DNA of 64,000 nucleotides from Rhizobium sp. N324 (GCF_001664485.1 NZ_CP013635.1:124001-188000), one strand, 5' to 3'. Shown: positions 50,572 to 59,231, counted from the stretch's first letter. The notes: generated by a model not told the origin, from the sequence alone. Numbers and translations are program-made.

Positions 50572-52059
50572 ATGAAGCCCCAGATCCTCGGCGCTTCCGT
50601 TCTGTCGTTATCAGTGGCCGTGAGCCTTGCGGCTTACGCGCAGAGCGGAAATTTTGATATTTCTCAGCAAATCGGACCAAACCCGGTCCTCCCGGATCCG
50701 GCTTTCTCCCTGCTTCCGGACCTAAAGGTGGCGGAGGTCGTCGGGTGGAAGGATGGCGAGGCGCCGGCCGCGCCGGAAGGCTTGACGGTCACGGCCTATG
50801 CCAAGGGCCTCGCCAACCCTCGGACGGTCCATACCTTGCCGAATGGCGACGTGCTGGTGATCCAGTCCCGCGGACCGTCTGTCGAACCGACCTCACGGCC
50901 GAAGGATTTCATCCGTGGCTGGATTATGTCCATCTCCCATGGCGATGTTGGTGAGAAGAAAGAAAGCAACATCATCACATTGCTGCGTGACACCAACCGC
51001 GACGGCACGGTGGACGAGACGCACGATCTCCTGAAGAAGCTGGATTCGCCGTTCGGCGTGGCGTGGATCGACAACACTCTTTATGTCGCTTCAACAGGTG
51101 CCATCCTCGCCTACCCCTACGAACTTGGGCAGAATGAAATCTCAGCCCAACCGAAGCTCCTGACCCCGCTTCCAGGTGGTCCGATCGATCACCATTGGAC
51201 AAAGGATCTGGCGCTCAGTCCGGATGGAAAAATGCTTTACGTCTCGGTCGGCTCTAACTCAAACATTGTCGAGAACGGCCTTGAAGCCGAAAAGGGACGC
51301 GCGGCGATCTGGCAGGTCGATCGACAAAGCGGCGCAGCGCGCGTCTTCGCTTCCGGTTTGCGCAATCCGAACGGCCTGACCTTCAACCCCGAGACGGGCG
51401 CGCTGTGGACCGTCGTCAACGAGTGGGACGAACTTGGTCCGAACCTTGTTCCTGATTACATGACCTCGGTGAAGGAAGACGGCTTCTACGGCTGGCCTTG
51501 GAGCTATTATGGCCAACATGTCGATGCGCGTGTGCATCCGCCGCGGCCGGACATGGTCGATAAGGCGATCCCGCCGGACTATGCTCTGTCAAGCCACGTC
51601 GCGGCGCTCGGACTGACCTTCTCGATGAATTCGGCGCTTCCAACCGCCTATGCCAATGGCGCCTTCATCGGCGAGCACGGCAGTTGGAACAGGGACAGCT
51701 TCAACGGCTACAAGGTGGTGTACGTGCCATTCGAAAACGGCAAGCCATCCGGCAAGGCGCAGGATGTGGTAACGGGCTTCATCCAGGGTGACCAGGCAAA
51801 AGGACGGCCGGTCGGCGTCGGGATCGATGGGACCGGAGCCCTCCTGGTTGCCGATGACGCCGGCAATACTGTTTGGCGCATTGCTTCCTCCGACGGCAAA
51901 ATCTCGCCGCAGCCAATCGGCACGGACCAGCTGTCGGCAAATCCGCAGGCCTCGACTGATGCGACCGGCAATCTGAATCCGGGTATTGGAACAGAAAAGA
52001 CGAGTTCGACAGCGCAATCTCCTGCGCAAATGCAGATCGCCCCCGCTTCAGGACCTTAG
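50572..52059 (+). CDS. Sorbosone dehydrogenase-like (PQQ-type beta-propeller) protein
   Basis: This roughly 495-residue exported protein has a signal peptide (MKPQILGASVLSLSVAVSLAAYAQS) and a six-bladed propeller of the L-sorbosone/soluble glucose dehydrogenase type: GLANPRTVHTLPNGDVLVIQSRG, DSPFGVAWIDNTLYVA, DLALSPDGKMLYVSVGSNSN, SGLRNPNGLTFNPETGALWTVVNEWDELG, FIGEHGSWNRDSFNGYKVV, RPVGVGIDGTGALLVADD. It would act in the periplasm on a sugar or aldehyde, probably with PQQ. Three Met codons (50566, 50569, 50572) are possible; 50572 is 8 nt from GGAGG. Confidence 0.82.
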   Translation: MKPQILGASVLSLSVAVSLAAYAQSGNFDISQQIGPNPVLPDPAFSLLPDLKVAEVVGWKDGEAPAAPEGLTVTAYAKGLANPRTVHTLPNGDVLVIQSRGPSVEPTSRPKDFIRGWIMSISHGDVGEKKESNIITLLRDTNRDGTVDETHDLLKKLDSPFGVAWIDNTLYVASTGAILAYPYELGQNEISAQPKLLTPLPGGPIDHHWTKDLALSPDGKMLYVSVGSNSNIVENGLEAEKGRAAIWQVDRQSGAARVFASGLRNPNGLTFNPETGALWTVVNEWDELGPNLVPDYMTSVKEDGFYGWPWSYYGQHVDARVHPPRPDMVDKAIPPDYALSSHVAALGLTFSMNSALPTAYANGAFIGEHGSWNRDSFNGYKVVYVPFENGKPSGKAQDVVTGFIQGDQAKGRPVGVGIDGTGALLVADDAGNTVWRIASSDGKISPQPIGTDQLSANPQASTDATGNLNPGIGTEKTSSTAQSPAQMQIAPASGP

Positions 52060-52239
52060 AGCATGTCCGCTTATTTTCCGCTGGGCCGACAGATGAGGAG
52101 TCCGTCGGCCGAACTACCCTAACCGACCAAGATCGCAGCAAGATCCGCGGCGGTTCGTTCGTGAGCCCAGCCATGGAAAGTTTTCGATACGGGGCATTCC
52201 GAGTAACGGAGCCGATCGATGAAGTCTTTACAGAGAGCG

Positions 52240-53145
52240 TCACCTGACGTCCAATCCGTCGACGGCAAACGCGATGCTGACCGCACGGTTCACAGCCGCA
52301 GCAAGAACCGACATGTGGGTCTCGCCGGCATAAAGTTCGAACTCGGCACGCAATCCGTCGGCCGTGCTGCTCAATCGCTCCGCCATCTCCTGCGCCAAAA
52401 GGACCGTCCGCTCCGTCTTCCTCTTCTCCAGGCGTAGGGCGGCATCCTCGTTGCGATACTGAAAGGGCGCCAACTCGTCGCCCTCATATTCGCCGGCGGA
52501 CAAATGCAAGAAGGCCGCATTTCTCGGAATGAGTTGACGTCGCGCCTCATTGTTGAGGATTTCACTGTTCTCCCAATAGATGGTCGGGCTGGCCGCGATC
52601 CAGTTGGCAAACAGACCTGGACGCTCGAACAGGGCATAAAGGGTAAAGAGGCCGCCGAAGGAATGGCCGAAAAGCGATCGGCGCTGCGGATCCAGGGTCA
52701 CCATCTCCGCAATCCGGGGGATCAACTCGTTCTCGATGAAATCCACCAGTTTACCGGTCCCTCCGATGACCACCGGGGGGCCGCCCTCAACGAAGGGCGG
52801 ATAAGATTTGACCGGTGGAGGACCGAGGTCCCAAGACCGGCGGAGCGCATCATAGGGCTCGTCGGTGGGATAGCCGATCGCCGCGATCACCCCCCAACCG
52901 ACATTCGTTCCCGTGGGATAAGGCGCCTGCGTGACCAGACTGGCAGCCGCGAAGGGGAAAGTAGCGTTGCCGTCGGTCATCACCAGAAGCGGCCATCCTG
53001 CCGGCGGCGGCGTCTGCGCCGGAATCGACAGGAATATGCGATAGGGCTCGCCGCCTGCAGCCGGAGCCAGATCGAAAAAGCAGGTTCCGGGCATTGAATA
53101 GGCGCCGACGGGATCAGTCATGAGAACGGTTTCTGATGTTTGCAT
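52240..53145 (-). CDS. Esterase, alpha/beta hydrolase of the siderophore-esterase (IroE/BesA) type
   Basis: This 301-residue cytoplasmic hydrolase has the nucleophile elbow GHSFGGLFTLYAL, an aromatic ASPTIYWENSEIL segment and catalytic His in AGETHMSVLAA. N-terminal YRIFLSIPAQTPPPAGWPLLVMTDGNATFP is typical of esterases that hydrolyse trilactone siderophores (IroE, BesA) and of esterase-D relatives. Ordinary carboxylesterase activity is equally possible. The ATG at 53145 was preferred to an in-frame TTG at 53166. It follows the glutathionylspermidine-synthase-like gene by 17 bp and may be the last gene of that leftward operon. Confidence 0.75.
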   Translation of the reverse strand: MQTSETVLMTDPVGAYSMPGTCFFDLAPAAGGEPYRIFLSIPAQTPPPAGWPLLVMTDGNATFPFAAASLVTQAPYPTGTNVGWGVIAAIGYPTDEPYDALRRSWDLGPPPVKSYPPFVEGGPPVVIGGTGKLVDFIENELIPRIAEMVTLDPQRRSLFGHSFGGLFTLYALFERPGLFANWIAASPTIYWENSEILNNEARRQLIPRNAAFLHLSAGEYEGDELAPFQYRNEDAALRLEKRKTERTVLLAQEMAERLSSTADGLRAEFELYAGETHMSVLAAAVNRAVSIAFAVDGLDVR

Positions 53146-53162
53146 AAGAGGATCTGTCCCTC

Positions 53163-54320
53163 TCAATCGATAATGACGTGCGGCACGAAACGCGACAGGT
53201 TGGCGGTAATGCGCGAGCGGTCTTCGCGCACGGCAAGGCCGCAGGCGCGATCACCGACGACCCAGCTGCCGAGCACGGCGAAGCCGCCTTCGCTTTCGAA
53301 AAGCGGGGCATAGGCCTGGACGACGAAGCCTTCGTCGCCGTAATCGCCGGGAGCGGAAACAAATTCCCGGCCATCGCGGAATATCGTGACGTTCTCGCCC
53401 TCGCGTGACAGCAGCGGTTTGCGCACATAATCCGTCAAGGCAGAAGCCGCCGGGTCGTCGGCGAAATAGCTCGCCAGCAGGTTGGGGTGATTGGGGTGGC
53501 GCTGCCAGAGCAGAGGCAGAAGCCCCTTGTTGGAGAGCACGGCCTTCCAGGCGGGCTCGATGAAGACATCGCCGGAGCGCGCGAGTTCGCGGGCGAACGG
53601 CTCGCGCAGCATGAATTCCCAGGGGTAGAGCTTGAAGCAGCGGTCGATCACGCGATCCTGCAGGTCGGTATAGCGGCCCTCCGCATCGATGCCGATCTCG
53701 CCTATGTCGAGAAGCTCGACGCGATGACCGGCCTGCACTGCGCAGTCCATCAAATAAACGGTCGTGCCTCGATCCTCCTCATTGTCGGTCATCACGGCGA
53801 AGTGGAAGATCGGCCCTTTCGGAAATTGCTCGAACGCCTCGACAAGGCTTTCCTGCAGGGAATTATACTGATCCGCATCATTGGGCAGGGCACCCAAAGC
53901 CATCTGGTCGGTCAGCCAATTGTATTGGAAATAGGCTGTCTCGAACACCGAGGTCGGGGTATCGGCATTATATTCGAGCAACTTGGCCGGACCGGTGCCG
54001 TCATAGGCAAGATCGAACCGGCCGTAGAGGTGCCGGTCGCGGCGCTGCCAGGAGCGCTGCACCACATCGCGTAGATCCTCCGGAATGGCCAGCCGGTCGA
54101 GCGCCTCTTCGCTCCCAACGATATCACCGACCATATCCATGCACATGTCGTGCAATTCCTGGCTCGGCTCTTCGATCTGCGTCTCGATCTCATCGAGCGT
54201 AAACGTATAGGCGGCATCGTCGAGCCAGTAGGGCTCGCCATACATGACGTGAAAACCGAAGCCGACGGCCCGCGCCTTGTCACGCCAGTCGGGACGGGCC
54301 GGAAGGGTGATACGCTTCAT
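53163..54320 (-). CDS. Glutathionylspermidine synthase-like ATP-grasp protein (YjfC/YgiC type)
   Basis: This 385-residue protein matches the GSP_synth family: DWRDKARAVGFGFHVMYGEPYWLDDAAYTF at the start, FDLAYDGTGPAKLLEYNADTPTSVFETA, AWKAVLSNKGLLPLLWQRHPNHPNLL, and VRKPLLSREGENV with the ATP-grasp Lys/Arg. E. coli YgiC and YjfC have this fold without proven glutathionylspermidine synthesis; a peptide-ligase role on another substrate is likely. It is preceded by the YgiB-like gene with one base between, the same pairing as ygiB-ygiC and yjfM-yjfC. Confidence 0.87.
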   Translation of the reverse strand: MKRITLPARPDWRDKARAVGFGFHVMYGEPYWLDDAAYTFTLDEIETQIEEPSQELHDMCMDMVGDIVGSEEALDRLAIPEDLRDVVQRSWQRRDRHLYGRFDLAYDGTGPAKLLEYNADTPTSVFETAYFQYNWLTDQMALGALPNDADQYNSLQESLVEAFEQFPKGPIFHFAVMTDNEEDRGTTVYLMDCAVQAGHRVELLDIGEIGIDAEGRYTDLQDRVIDRCFKLYPWEFMLREPFARELARSGDVFIEPAWKAVLSNKGLLPLLWQRHPNHPNLLASYFADDPAASALTDYVRKPLLSREGENVTIFRDGREFVSAPGDYGDEGFVVQAYAPLFESEGGFAVLGSWVVGDRACGLAVREDRSRITANLSRFVPHVIID

Positions 54321-54321
54321 G

Positions 54322-54915
54322 TCAACCGCCGAAACTGAACGACGAACGCCCCCCGAAGCCCTGACGGGCGACGGTGCGGGTGTTGACGTTGACAGGCTTG
54401 ACGCTCTGGCGCGAGGGCGCGGTCACACTGTCGCTGCCCGCCCCGCCCGAGCGAACCGTCGTTGTCAACGTCTGCCCTGCGCGATTGCGATAAATCGGCG
54501 TCGAACCGTAGTAGTAGCCGTTCGCCTCCTGGCGCCGGCGATAATCGGAATAGTCGGTGATGTTGTTCAGTGCCGAAGACAGCATGTAGCCTGCCAGGAA
54601 CGGCGTGAAGAAGCTGCCGCTATTGTTGGGAACTGAATTGGCCGGCTGTTCCGTGCATTGGCCCACGCCGTATTCGGCCTCGCAGGCCGCCATGCCGTTG
54701 AAACGTGGCGCGGTGGCGAGATGAGCCCGCATGGCATCCTGATAGCCGGCCTGGCAGACCTGCCGGTCCATGCCTGAGGTCACGCATTGGTCGACGGAGG
54801 TGAACATGACCTCCGAAGGCGTCTGGTCGCCGCAACCGGATAGCGCCAGGGTCGAGGCAGCGATAGTGCCAAGGGCGAGGAAAGGTCGTCTGTGCCCGCT
54901 CTTACGTCTGCGCAT
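54322..54915 (-). CDS. DUF1190 (YgiB/YjfM-like) lipoprotein
   Basis: This 197-residue protein has a lipoprotein signal (LALGTIAASTLALSGCGDQ; lipobox LSGC). After it come QCVTSGMDRQVCQAGYQDAMRAH, a MAACEAEYGVGQCTE cysteine segment, and a Gly/Ser-rich tail ending RQGFGGRSSFSFGG, all features of the DUF1190 family. Four cysteines after the lipobox could form disulfides in the periplasm. It directly precedes the ATP-grasp gene, so the two probably act together, perhaps with the lipoprotein tail as substrate or anchor. Confidence 0.82.
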   Translation of the reverse strand: MRRRKSGHRRPFLALGTIAASTLALSGCGDQTPSEVMFTSVDQCVTSGMDRQVCQAGYQDAMRAHLATAPRFNGMAACEAEYGVGQCTEQPANSVPNNSGSFFTPFLAGYMLSSALNNITDYSDYRRRQEANGYYYGSTPIYRNRAGQTLTTTVRSGGAGSDSVTAPSRQSVKPVNVNTRTVARQGFGGRSSFSFGG

Positions 54916-54928
54916 CGTTCCCCTCCCC

Positions 54929-55330
54929 TCAATAGGTCATGCAGGCGGCATTGAGAATACCGATGACCAGTGCGATGCCGCCGCCCCATATGCCCGCGGC
55001 GATATTGTCGGCCGTGATCTTCTCATGCAGGTCCGGCATGGTGAAATTCGCTATATAGAAAGCAAGGATCTGCGCCAGAATGCCGATCGCCGCCCAGATG
55101 ATGTAGTCGATGATGCTGACCGAATTGGCCGCAGCCGACGCCAGCGGCAGGCTGAAACCGACAAGCGCGCCAAGGAATGCCGTGACGGCGGCGAGATTGC
55201 CGGCACGAATGAGCTCGACTTCCTTTTGCGGCGTCAGGAATGTGTAGATCACCGCGAAAACAGCGTAGGCGCCAAGACCGATGGCGAAATAACCAAGGAA
55301 GGCAGGCAGACCCGCCACGTAATCGAGCAT
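54929..55330 (-). CDS. DUF350 (YjfL-like) inner membrane protein
   Basis: This 133-residue protein has four hydrophobic helices (FLGYFAIGLGAYAVFAVIYTFL, NLAAVTAFLGALVGFSLPLAS, VSIIDYIIWAAIGILAQILAFYIA, NIAAGIWGGGIALVIGILNAA), with TPQKEVELIRAGN between the first two. This is the YjfL/DUF350 pattern. It lies 13 bp before the DUF1190 gene in the same operon. Function is unknown; the family travels with PspA-like genes and channels, suggesting membrane-stress response. Confidence 0.82.
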   Translation of the reverse strand: MLDYVAGLPAFLGYFAIGLGAYAVFAVIYTFLTPQKEVELIRAGNLAAVTAFLGALVGFSLPLASAAANSVSIIDYIIWAAIGILAQILAFYIANFTMPDLHEKITADNIAAGIWGGGIALVIGILNAACMTY

Positions 55331-55363
55331 TGAAAAACTCCTCCGTCAGAAATTGATAGGGTG

Positions 55364-56023
55364 TCAGACGCGGCGGACATCGGCGGGAGCCAGTCCGTAA
55401 CCGATCAGAAATTCCACCGAGCTTCCCGCCTGGCTTTGTCCGAGGTCGAGGTCGCGCTCGACGTTGATCAGCAGCATTTCGCGGGTCGAGCCAAGCGGGC
55501 GATAATACAGCATGCAGGTCTGGTGAATGGAGCGCTGCACGTCGCCGTCGTCGACCTTTTCGACAAATTCCACCAGTTGCGCGCGTTCCGGCCCTTCGCC
55601 CCAGAAGCGGCTATAAAGGATACCGTCGGCATCGTAGGATGGCTGGCCGATCAGGCCGCCCGGCCCGGTCCAGCGGTGCCATTCGCTCTGCCCGGCAGGC
55701 ACGACGCTGTCCCAGGATTGATAAAAGCTGATGTCGTCGACGGCGGCGCCCGGCTGGCCCGACGCCGACATCACCTGGATCATCCGGTGGTCTTCATCGT
55801 AGTAACGTGACAGAACCGTTGCGGCATCGAGCGAAATCTCGCCATAGCCGGCGATTATGAAGGGGCCGCTCCGCGGCAGCGGCATGGCCGGCTCGCCCCC
55901 TAAAGCCTCCGCCTCGAGGGAGAGGAAATCGATCTCCAGAGCTCCACCGATGGCGGCGCCCAAGGGGCCGAGTTCTCTGGGCAAGGGCTTTTCGTTCTTG
56001 TCTCTGCCGAACCAGCCGATCAT
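55364..56023 (-). CDS. DUF2491 (YjfK-like) protein
   Basis: This 219-residue soluble protein begins MIGWFGRDKNEKPLPRELGPLGAAIGGALEID and has DAATVLSRYYDEDHRMIQVMSASGQPG and DGILYSRFWGEG, as in the YjfK/DUF2491 family. The ATG at 56023 overlaps the stop of the channel gene (ATGA). It is the second gene of the leftward yjf-type operon. No catalytic motif is visible; a membrane-associated role with the PspA homologue is inferred from the conserved neighbourhood. Confidence 0.8.
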   Translation of the reverse strand: MIGWFGRDKNEKPLPRELGPLGAAIGGALEIDFLSLEAEALGGEPAMPLPRSGPFIIAGYGEISLDAATVLSRYYDEDHRMIQVMSASGQPGAAVDDISFYQSWDSVVPAGQSEWHRWTGPGGLIGQPSYDADGILYSRFWGEGPERAQLVEFVEKVDDGDVQRSIHQTCMLYYRPLGSTREMLLINVERDLDLGQSQAGSSVEFLIGYGLAPADVRRV

Positions 56024-57075
56024 GATGCGTCTCCCATTCGAGCCCAAGCGATGGCAGCGGGATCTAGCCGCATTCCACTGATGTAGTAAAGGGTCTCGCC
56101 GCCCCGCATCAGCACCTCGTCCCGGCAATTGAGGTCGGTGATGCCCTGGCTCATCAAGCCCACCAGTGTCACGTGATGCTCACGCTTGAGGCTTAAAAAC
56201 ACGTCTCCGTAGAGCAGCGGCCGTTGCAAAGGCGGCACCGGCAGCGAAAAGGCCGTGTCGGTGGAGGCAGCCGACAGCAGCCGTGCGGTGATCTCCGAAG
56301 AGCCCGGATCGCGGGCTGCACGCGACAGCAGCTCCTCGGCGAGCGAACCCACCGCCTCGACGCGCGGCCGGAGCTGTTTGACCATCTGGGCTGTGCGGTC
56401 ATCGGCGAAATAAGCGACGATATGGGCATTGGGCGCATGGTCTTCCGCAATCAGCACGGCGGCCAACGTCTCGTCGTCATTTGCTCCGCGCGCGATGATC
56501 GCGCGGGCCTGCGCTACCCCGGCCCGCATCAGAGCGTCTGCATCGGCGAGCCGCTCGGTTCTGATATAGTCGGCGTAGTCGCTGGCGGGATTTTCGGAAA
56601 GCTCCTTGGCAACCAGAACGCTCATCGGTTCGTTGGCCTGCCGTTCGGCATGCAGCAGCCGCAGCGTCTGATGTGTCTGCCCCTCCTGCCAACCGAGGAC
56701 GATGATATGGCCGGTGCGTTCGCTGTAGTCACCCAATCCGCGCATACGGTTCCTCCAGATCGTGCCGATCGTTGTCAACAATTTGCCAAGAACGGCGGTG
56801 AAGATGGCAATGCCGCCGGGAAGAACGAACAGGACAGCAATGATCCGGCCAAATCCCGATTTGGGGGAAAGATCTCCATAGCCGACAGTCGTTGCGGTCA
56901 CCATATAGTAGTAAATAAAATCGATCGGATTGCCGACGAGATCGCCTTCGCCGACCAGCACAAAGAGCAGGTAGGAGGCGGCCAGGTGGATCACGAGAAG
57001 AATAAAAAGGGCCGACCAGGCCAATTCGCTGAGCGAGAGATATACACGCCGCAGTAATGAAGCGATAAATGGCAC
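56020..57075 (-). CDS. Two-helix potassium channel with RCK/TrkA-N domains
   Basis: This 351-residue protein has a first membrane helix (WSALFILLVIHLAASYLLFVLVG), a pore loop with the K+ selectivity filter TVGYGD at 63-68, a second helix (IIAVLFVLPGGIAIFTAVLGKLL), then a Rossmann-type RCK domain starting GHIIVLGWQEGQ, with a tail resembling a second regulatory part. It should gate K+ flux in response to a cytoplasmic ligand. It leads the leftward yjf-type operon and is divergent from yjfI-pspA. Confidence 0.87.
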   Translation of the reverse strand: MPFIASLLRRVYLSLSELAWSALFILLVIHLAASYLLFVLVGEGDLVGNPIDFIYYYMVTATTVGYGDLSPKSGFGRIIAVLFVLPGGIAIFTAVLGKLLTTIGTIWRNRMRGLGDYSERTGHIIVLGWQEGQTHQTLRLLHAERQANEPMSVLVAKELSENPASDYADYIRTERLADADALMRAGVAQARAIIARGANDDETLAAVLIAEDHAPNAHIVAYFADDRTAQMVKQLRPRVEAVGSLAEELLSRAARDPGSSEITARLLSAASTDTAFSLPVPPLQRPLLYGDVFLSLKREHHVTLVGLMSQGITDLNCRDEVLMRGGETLYYISGMRLDPAAIAWARMGDAS

Positions 57076-57180
57076 CCGATTCGCCCCCGTTCCCGATGCG
57101 TAACCTAGCGAAATTTATTTAGCGCGCCACCCCTTTAAGTGGCATATCGAATACCCAGATATTTTTCGAAATTCTAACCG

Positions 57181-57627
57181 ATGGAGGACTTTTTGGAGAC
57201 CTGGAACCTGACCACCTTAACGCGCCTGTTCGCCGCCGATCCGGAGGCACTCGGCGATGTCGACGTCGCCGTGCCCGAACAGGGCGACGTGATATGCGTC
57301 ACCCTCAAGGAAAAAGGCGATCTCGACGTCTTCGTCGCGGTGAGCGGTGAGCGCGACATCCTTGTCAGCGCCGTTCTGTTGCCGTGCAAGGACGTACCCA
57401 ATCGCCAGGCCTTCGAACGCATGGTGCTTAAGACGCACAAATTCGTGCCGCTTTCCAGCTTCGGCATCACCACCATCGACGGTGAGGAATGGTATGAATT
57501 GTTCGGTTCGCTGTCGGCACATTCGCCGGCCGACACGGTGGTCGAAGAGGTGGCGATTCTGGCGGCCAATGCCGTCGATGCGGCACATATGATTGAAGAA
57601 TGGAAAAGCGGGGAGATTGCAGCGTGA
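57181..57627 (+). CDS. DUF2170 (YjfI-like) protein
   Basis: This 148-residue acidic protein matches the YjfI/DUF2170 family: LTRLFAADPEALGDVDVAVPEQGDVICVTLKEKGDLDVFVAVSG, VLLPCKDVPNRQAFERMVLKTHKFVPLSSFGI and EEWYELFGSLSAHSPADTVVEEVAILAANA. It starts the rightward two-gene unit with the PspA homologue, overlapping it by 4 bp (GTGA). Function is unknown, but linkage to PspA is conserved from E. coli yjfIJ. Confidence 0.82.
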   Translation: MEDFLETWNLTTLTRLFAADPEALGDVDVAVPEQGDVICVTLKEKGDLDVFVAVSGERDILVSAVLLPCKDVPNRQAFERMVLKTHKFVPLSSFGITTIDGEEWYELFGSLSAHSPADTVVEEVAILAANAVDAAHMIEEWKSGEIAA

Positions 57628-58358
57628 GCACCTGGGGAAAGATTTTCACCGCCATTCGCGGCGGCATCAACGAGGCAGCGGAAGCCGCCGCCGACAACCA
57701 GTCGATGCGCATTCTCGACCAGGAAATCCGCGACGCCGAACAGTCGCTGCGCCGGGCGCGATCCGATCTGGCCGGCATCATGGCTTCCAACAAGAGCGTC
57801 ATGCGCCGGCTTGAAGAAAACCGCGCCAAGGAGACCAAGGATACCGACAGCGCTCGCGCTGCGATCTCGGCGGGCCGTACGGATCTCGCCCAGGGTCTGG
57901 CGCAGCGCATCGCCACCAGCCGTGCCGAAGTGCAGCGCGACCAGGAAGAGCTCGATCGGCTGCTCCCCCGCCAGCAACAGATGCTGCGCACGATCCAGGA
58001 CACCGAAGCCCGCATTGCGCAGATGAAGCGCGAGGTGGAGAACGTCAAAGCCAACGAGTCGCTGCTGCGCGCTCAGTCGGCGATCGCCCACAACCAGTCG
58101 GGCATCAACACCCGTCTCGGCAGCGCCGTCGAAAGTCTCGAACGCATCAAGAAACGCCAGGAAGTCACTGCCGGCCGCATCGAAGCCGGTGCCGAGCTCG
58201 CCGCACTGGAAAATGGCGGCGATCTCGATCGTCAGCTGCGCGAAGCCGGCATTGGCGGCTCCAGCCATTCGGCCGACGACATTCTGGCTCAATTGATGCT
58301 GCCGAGACAGCAGGCCGAGCCCGTCCTGCTGCCCGCCCCCACCGGCAAGAAAGACTGA
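57624..58358 (+). CDS. PspA/IM30 (YjfJ-like) membrane-stress protein
   Basis: This 244-residue protein is nearly all helix with long coiled coils (about 40-190), as in PspA/IM30/YjfJ. It begins with STWGKIFTAIRGGINEAAEAAADNQSMRILDQEIRDAE, the N-terminal amphipathic helix and first coil used to bind stressed membranes. The start is GTG at 57624, overlapping the yjfI stop; an ATG at 57600 lies inside yjfI. It likely polymerises on the inner membrane and works with the divergent channel and yjfKLM proteins. Confidence 0.87.
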   Translation: MSTWGKIFTAIRGGINEAAEAAADNQSMRILDQEIRDAEQSLRRARSDLAGIMASNKSVMRRLEENRAKETKDTDSARAAISAGRTDLAQGLAQRIATSRAEVQRDQEELDRLLPRQQQMLRTIQDTEARIAQMKREVENVKANESLLRAQSAIAHNQSGINTRLGSAVESLERIKKRQEVTAGRIEAGAELAALENGGDLDRQLREAGIGGSSHSADDILAQLMLPRQQAEPVLLPAPTGKKD

Positions 58359-58364
58359 CAATCC

Positions 58365-58396
58365 CTGGGAACGGCAGCCTTGCCTGCCGTTCCCAG
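58365..58396 (+). terminator. Hairpin terminator after the PspA homologue
   Basis: CTGGGAACGGCAG, loop CCTTGC, CTGCCGTTCCCAG: a 13-bp perfect stem 6 bp after the stop codon. No T run follows, but position and strength fit transcription end. Confidence 0.6.
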
Positions 58397-58523
58397 CACG
58401 TCTGCGGATTCGAGCGCGGGCTTGTTGGTTCTGGCAGCGGGAGGAGTTTATCGTCGTTATCGCGGCTGGATGCCCTTGTCAGACGGCTTCCCGTATCTTT
58501 TGGCGAGTTCCTACCTGCAAGTG

Positions 58524-58564
58524 ATCCATCCCTCAATGTCAAATATTGACATTGAGGGATGGAT
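58524..58564. promoter_or_regulatory. 41-bp perfect palindrome, candidate toxin-antitoxin operator
   Basis: Two 19-bp perfectly complementary arms, starting ATCCATCCCTCAATGTCAA, flank the centre ATA, 38 bp before the antitoxin ATG. The core TGTCAAATATTGACA is a typical ribbon-helix-helix target length. Antitoxin autoregulation is the likely use; a strong hairpin in the mRNA leader is the alternative. Confidence 0.65.
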
Positions 58565-58602
58565 ACAGAACAATTTATTCAGAAATTTGAGGAGGGCACG
58601 GC

Positions 58603-58860
58603 ATGACCAGCAGCCTGCATGTGAGCTTGCCCGATGAAATGCGCGCCTTCGTCGATATGCGCGCCAACGGGAAGAACCAGTACACAACGCCGAGTGAATA
58701 TGTGCGTGCCCTTATTCGCGAAGATATGGCACGCGAAGAGGACCGCCGCTATGCCATTCGCTCGCTGCTGCGGGCGGAAGACGAATTCCGGCGCGGAGAG
58801 CTGCTGCCCCTTTCGGCACTGGATGCCGTCGACGCGGAACTGGATGAAGAATTGCGCTAG
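58603..58860 (+). CDS. ParD-like (ribbon-helix-helix) antitoxin
   Basis: This 85-residue protein starts TSSLHVSLPDEMRAFVDMRANGKNQYTTPSEYVRALIREDM, a ribbon-helix-helix DNA-binding domain of the ParD/CopG kind. A charged C-terminal tail (RRGELLPLSALDAVDAELDEELR) would cover the toxin. GAGGAGGG lies before the ATG. Its TAG shares one base with the toxin GTG. It should neutralise the toxin and repress the operon through the palindrome at 58524-58564. Confidence 0.82.
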   Translation: MTSSLHVSLPDEMRAFVDMRANGKNQYTTPSEYVRALIREDMAREEDRRYAIRSLLRAEDEFRRGELLPLSALDAVDAELDEELR

Positions 58861-59231
58861 TGGCTCCGCGCATTCTCATCCTGCCGACCGCACTTGATAA
58901 CTATCGGCTGGCGATCCGTGAAACGACACGCAAATGGTCCCCCGAACAGGCAAAGGTGTACGGCCGCCTGCTGCGGACGGGATTTGAAGACATTCCCGAA
59001 GCCTATGCCCGCATGAGGACAAAGAGCGACGAGCGCGTCGGGAATTCGCTCTTCCGATTGCACAAAATCGAGCACCATTACGCAGTCTACATTGTCGCTG
59101 ACGATGCAACCTTCGTCATTGCCGCAGTCTTGCACGAGCGGATGGATATTCCCGCACAGTTGCGGACAACCGAACGAGTGACCGACAGAGAGTATGAAGC
59201 GTTGATGGGATATCCTCGGTCGAAGTCCTGA
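58860..59231 (+). CDS. ParE/RelE-superfamily toxin
   Basis: This 123-residue protein follows the antitoxin with a 1-bp overlap and a GTG start. The order strand-helix-helix-strands, with LPTALDNYRLAIRETTRKWSPEQAKVYGRLLRTGFEDI and FRLHKIEHHYAVYIVADDATFVIAAVLHERMDIPAQL, is the ParE/RelE fold; HERMD near the end is the usual ParE-like finish. The target, gyrase or ribosome-bound mRNA, cannot be told from sequence. Somewhat longer than the usual 90-105 residues. Confidence 0.8.
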   Translation: MAPRILILPTALDNYRLAIRETTRKWSPEQAKVYGRLLRTGFEDIPEAYARMRTKSDERVGNSLFRLHKIEHHYAVYIVADDATFVIAAVLHERMDIPAQLRTTERVTDREYEALMGYPRSKS

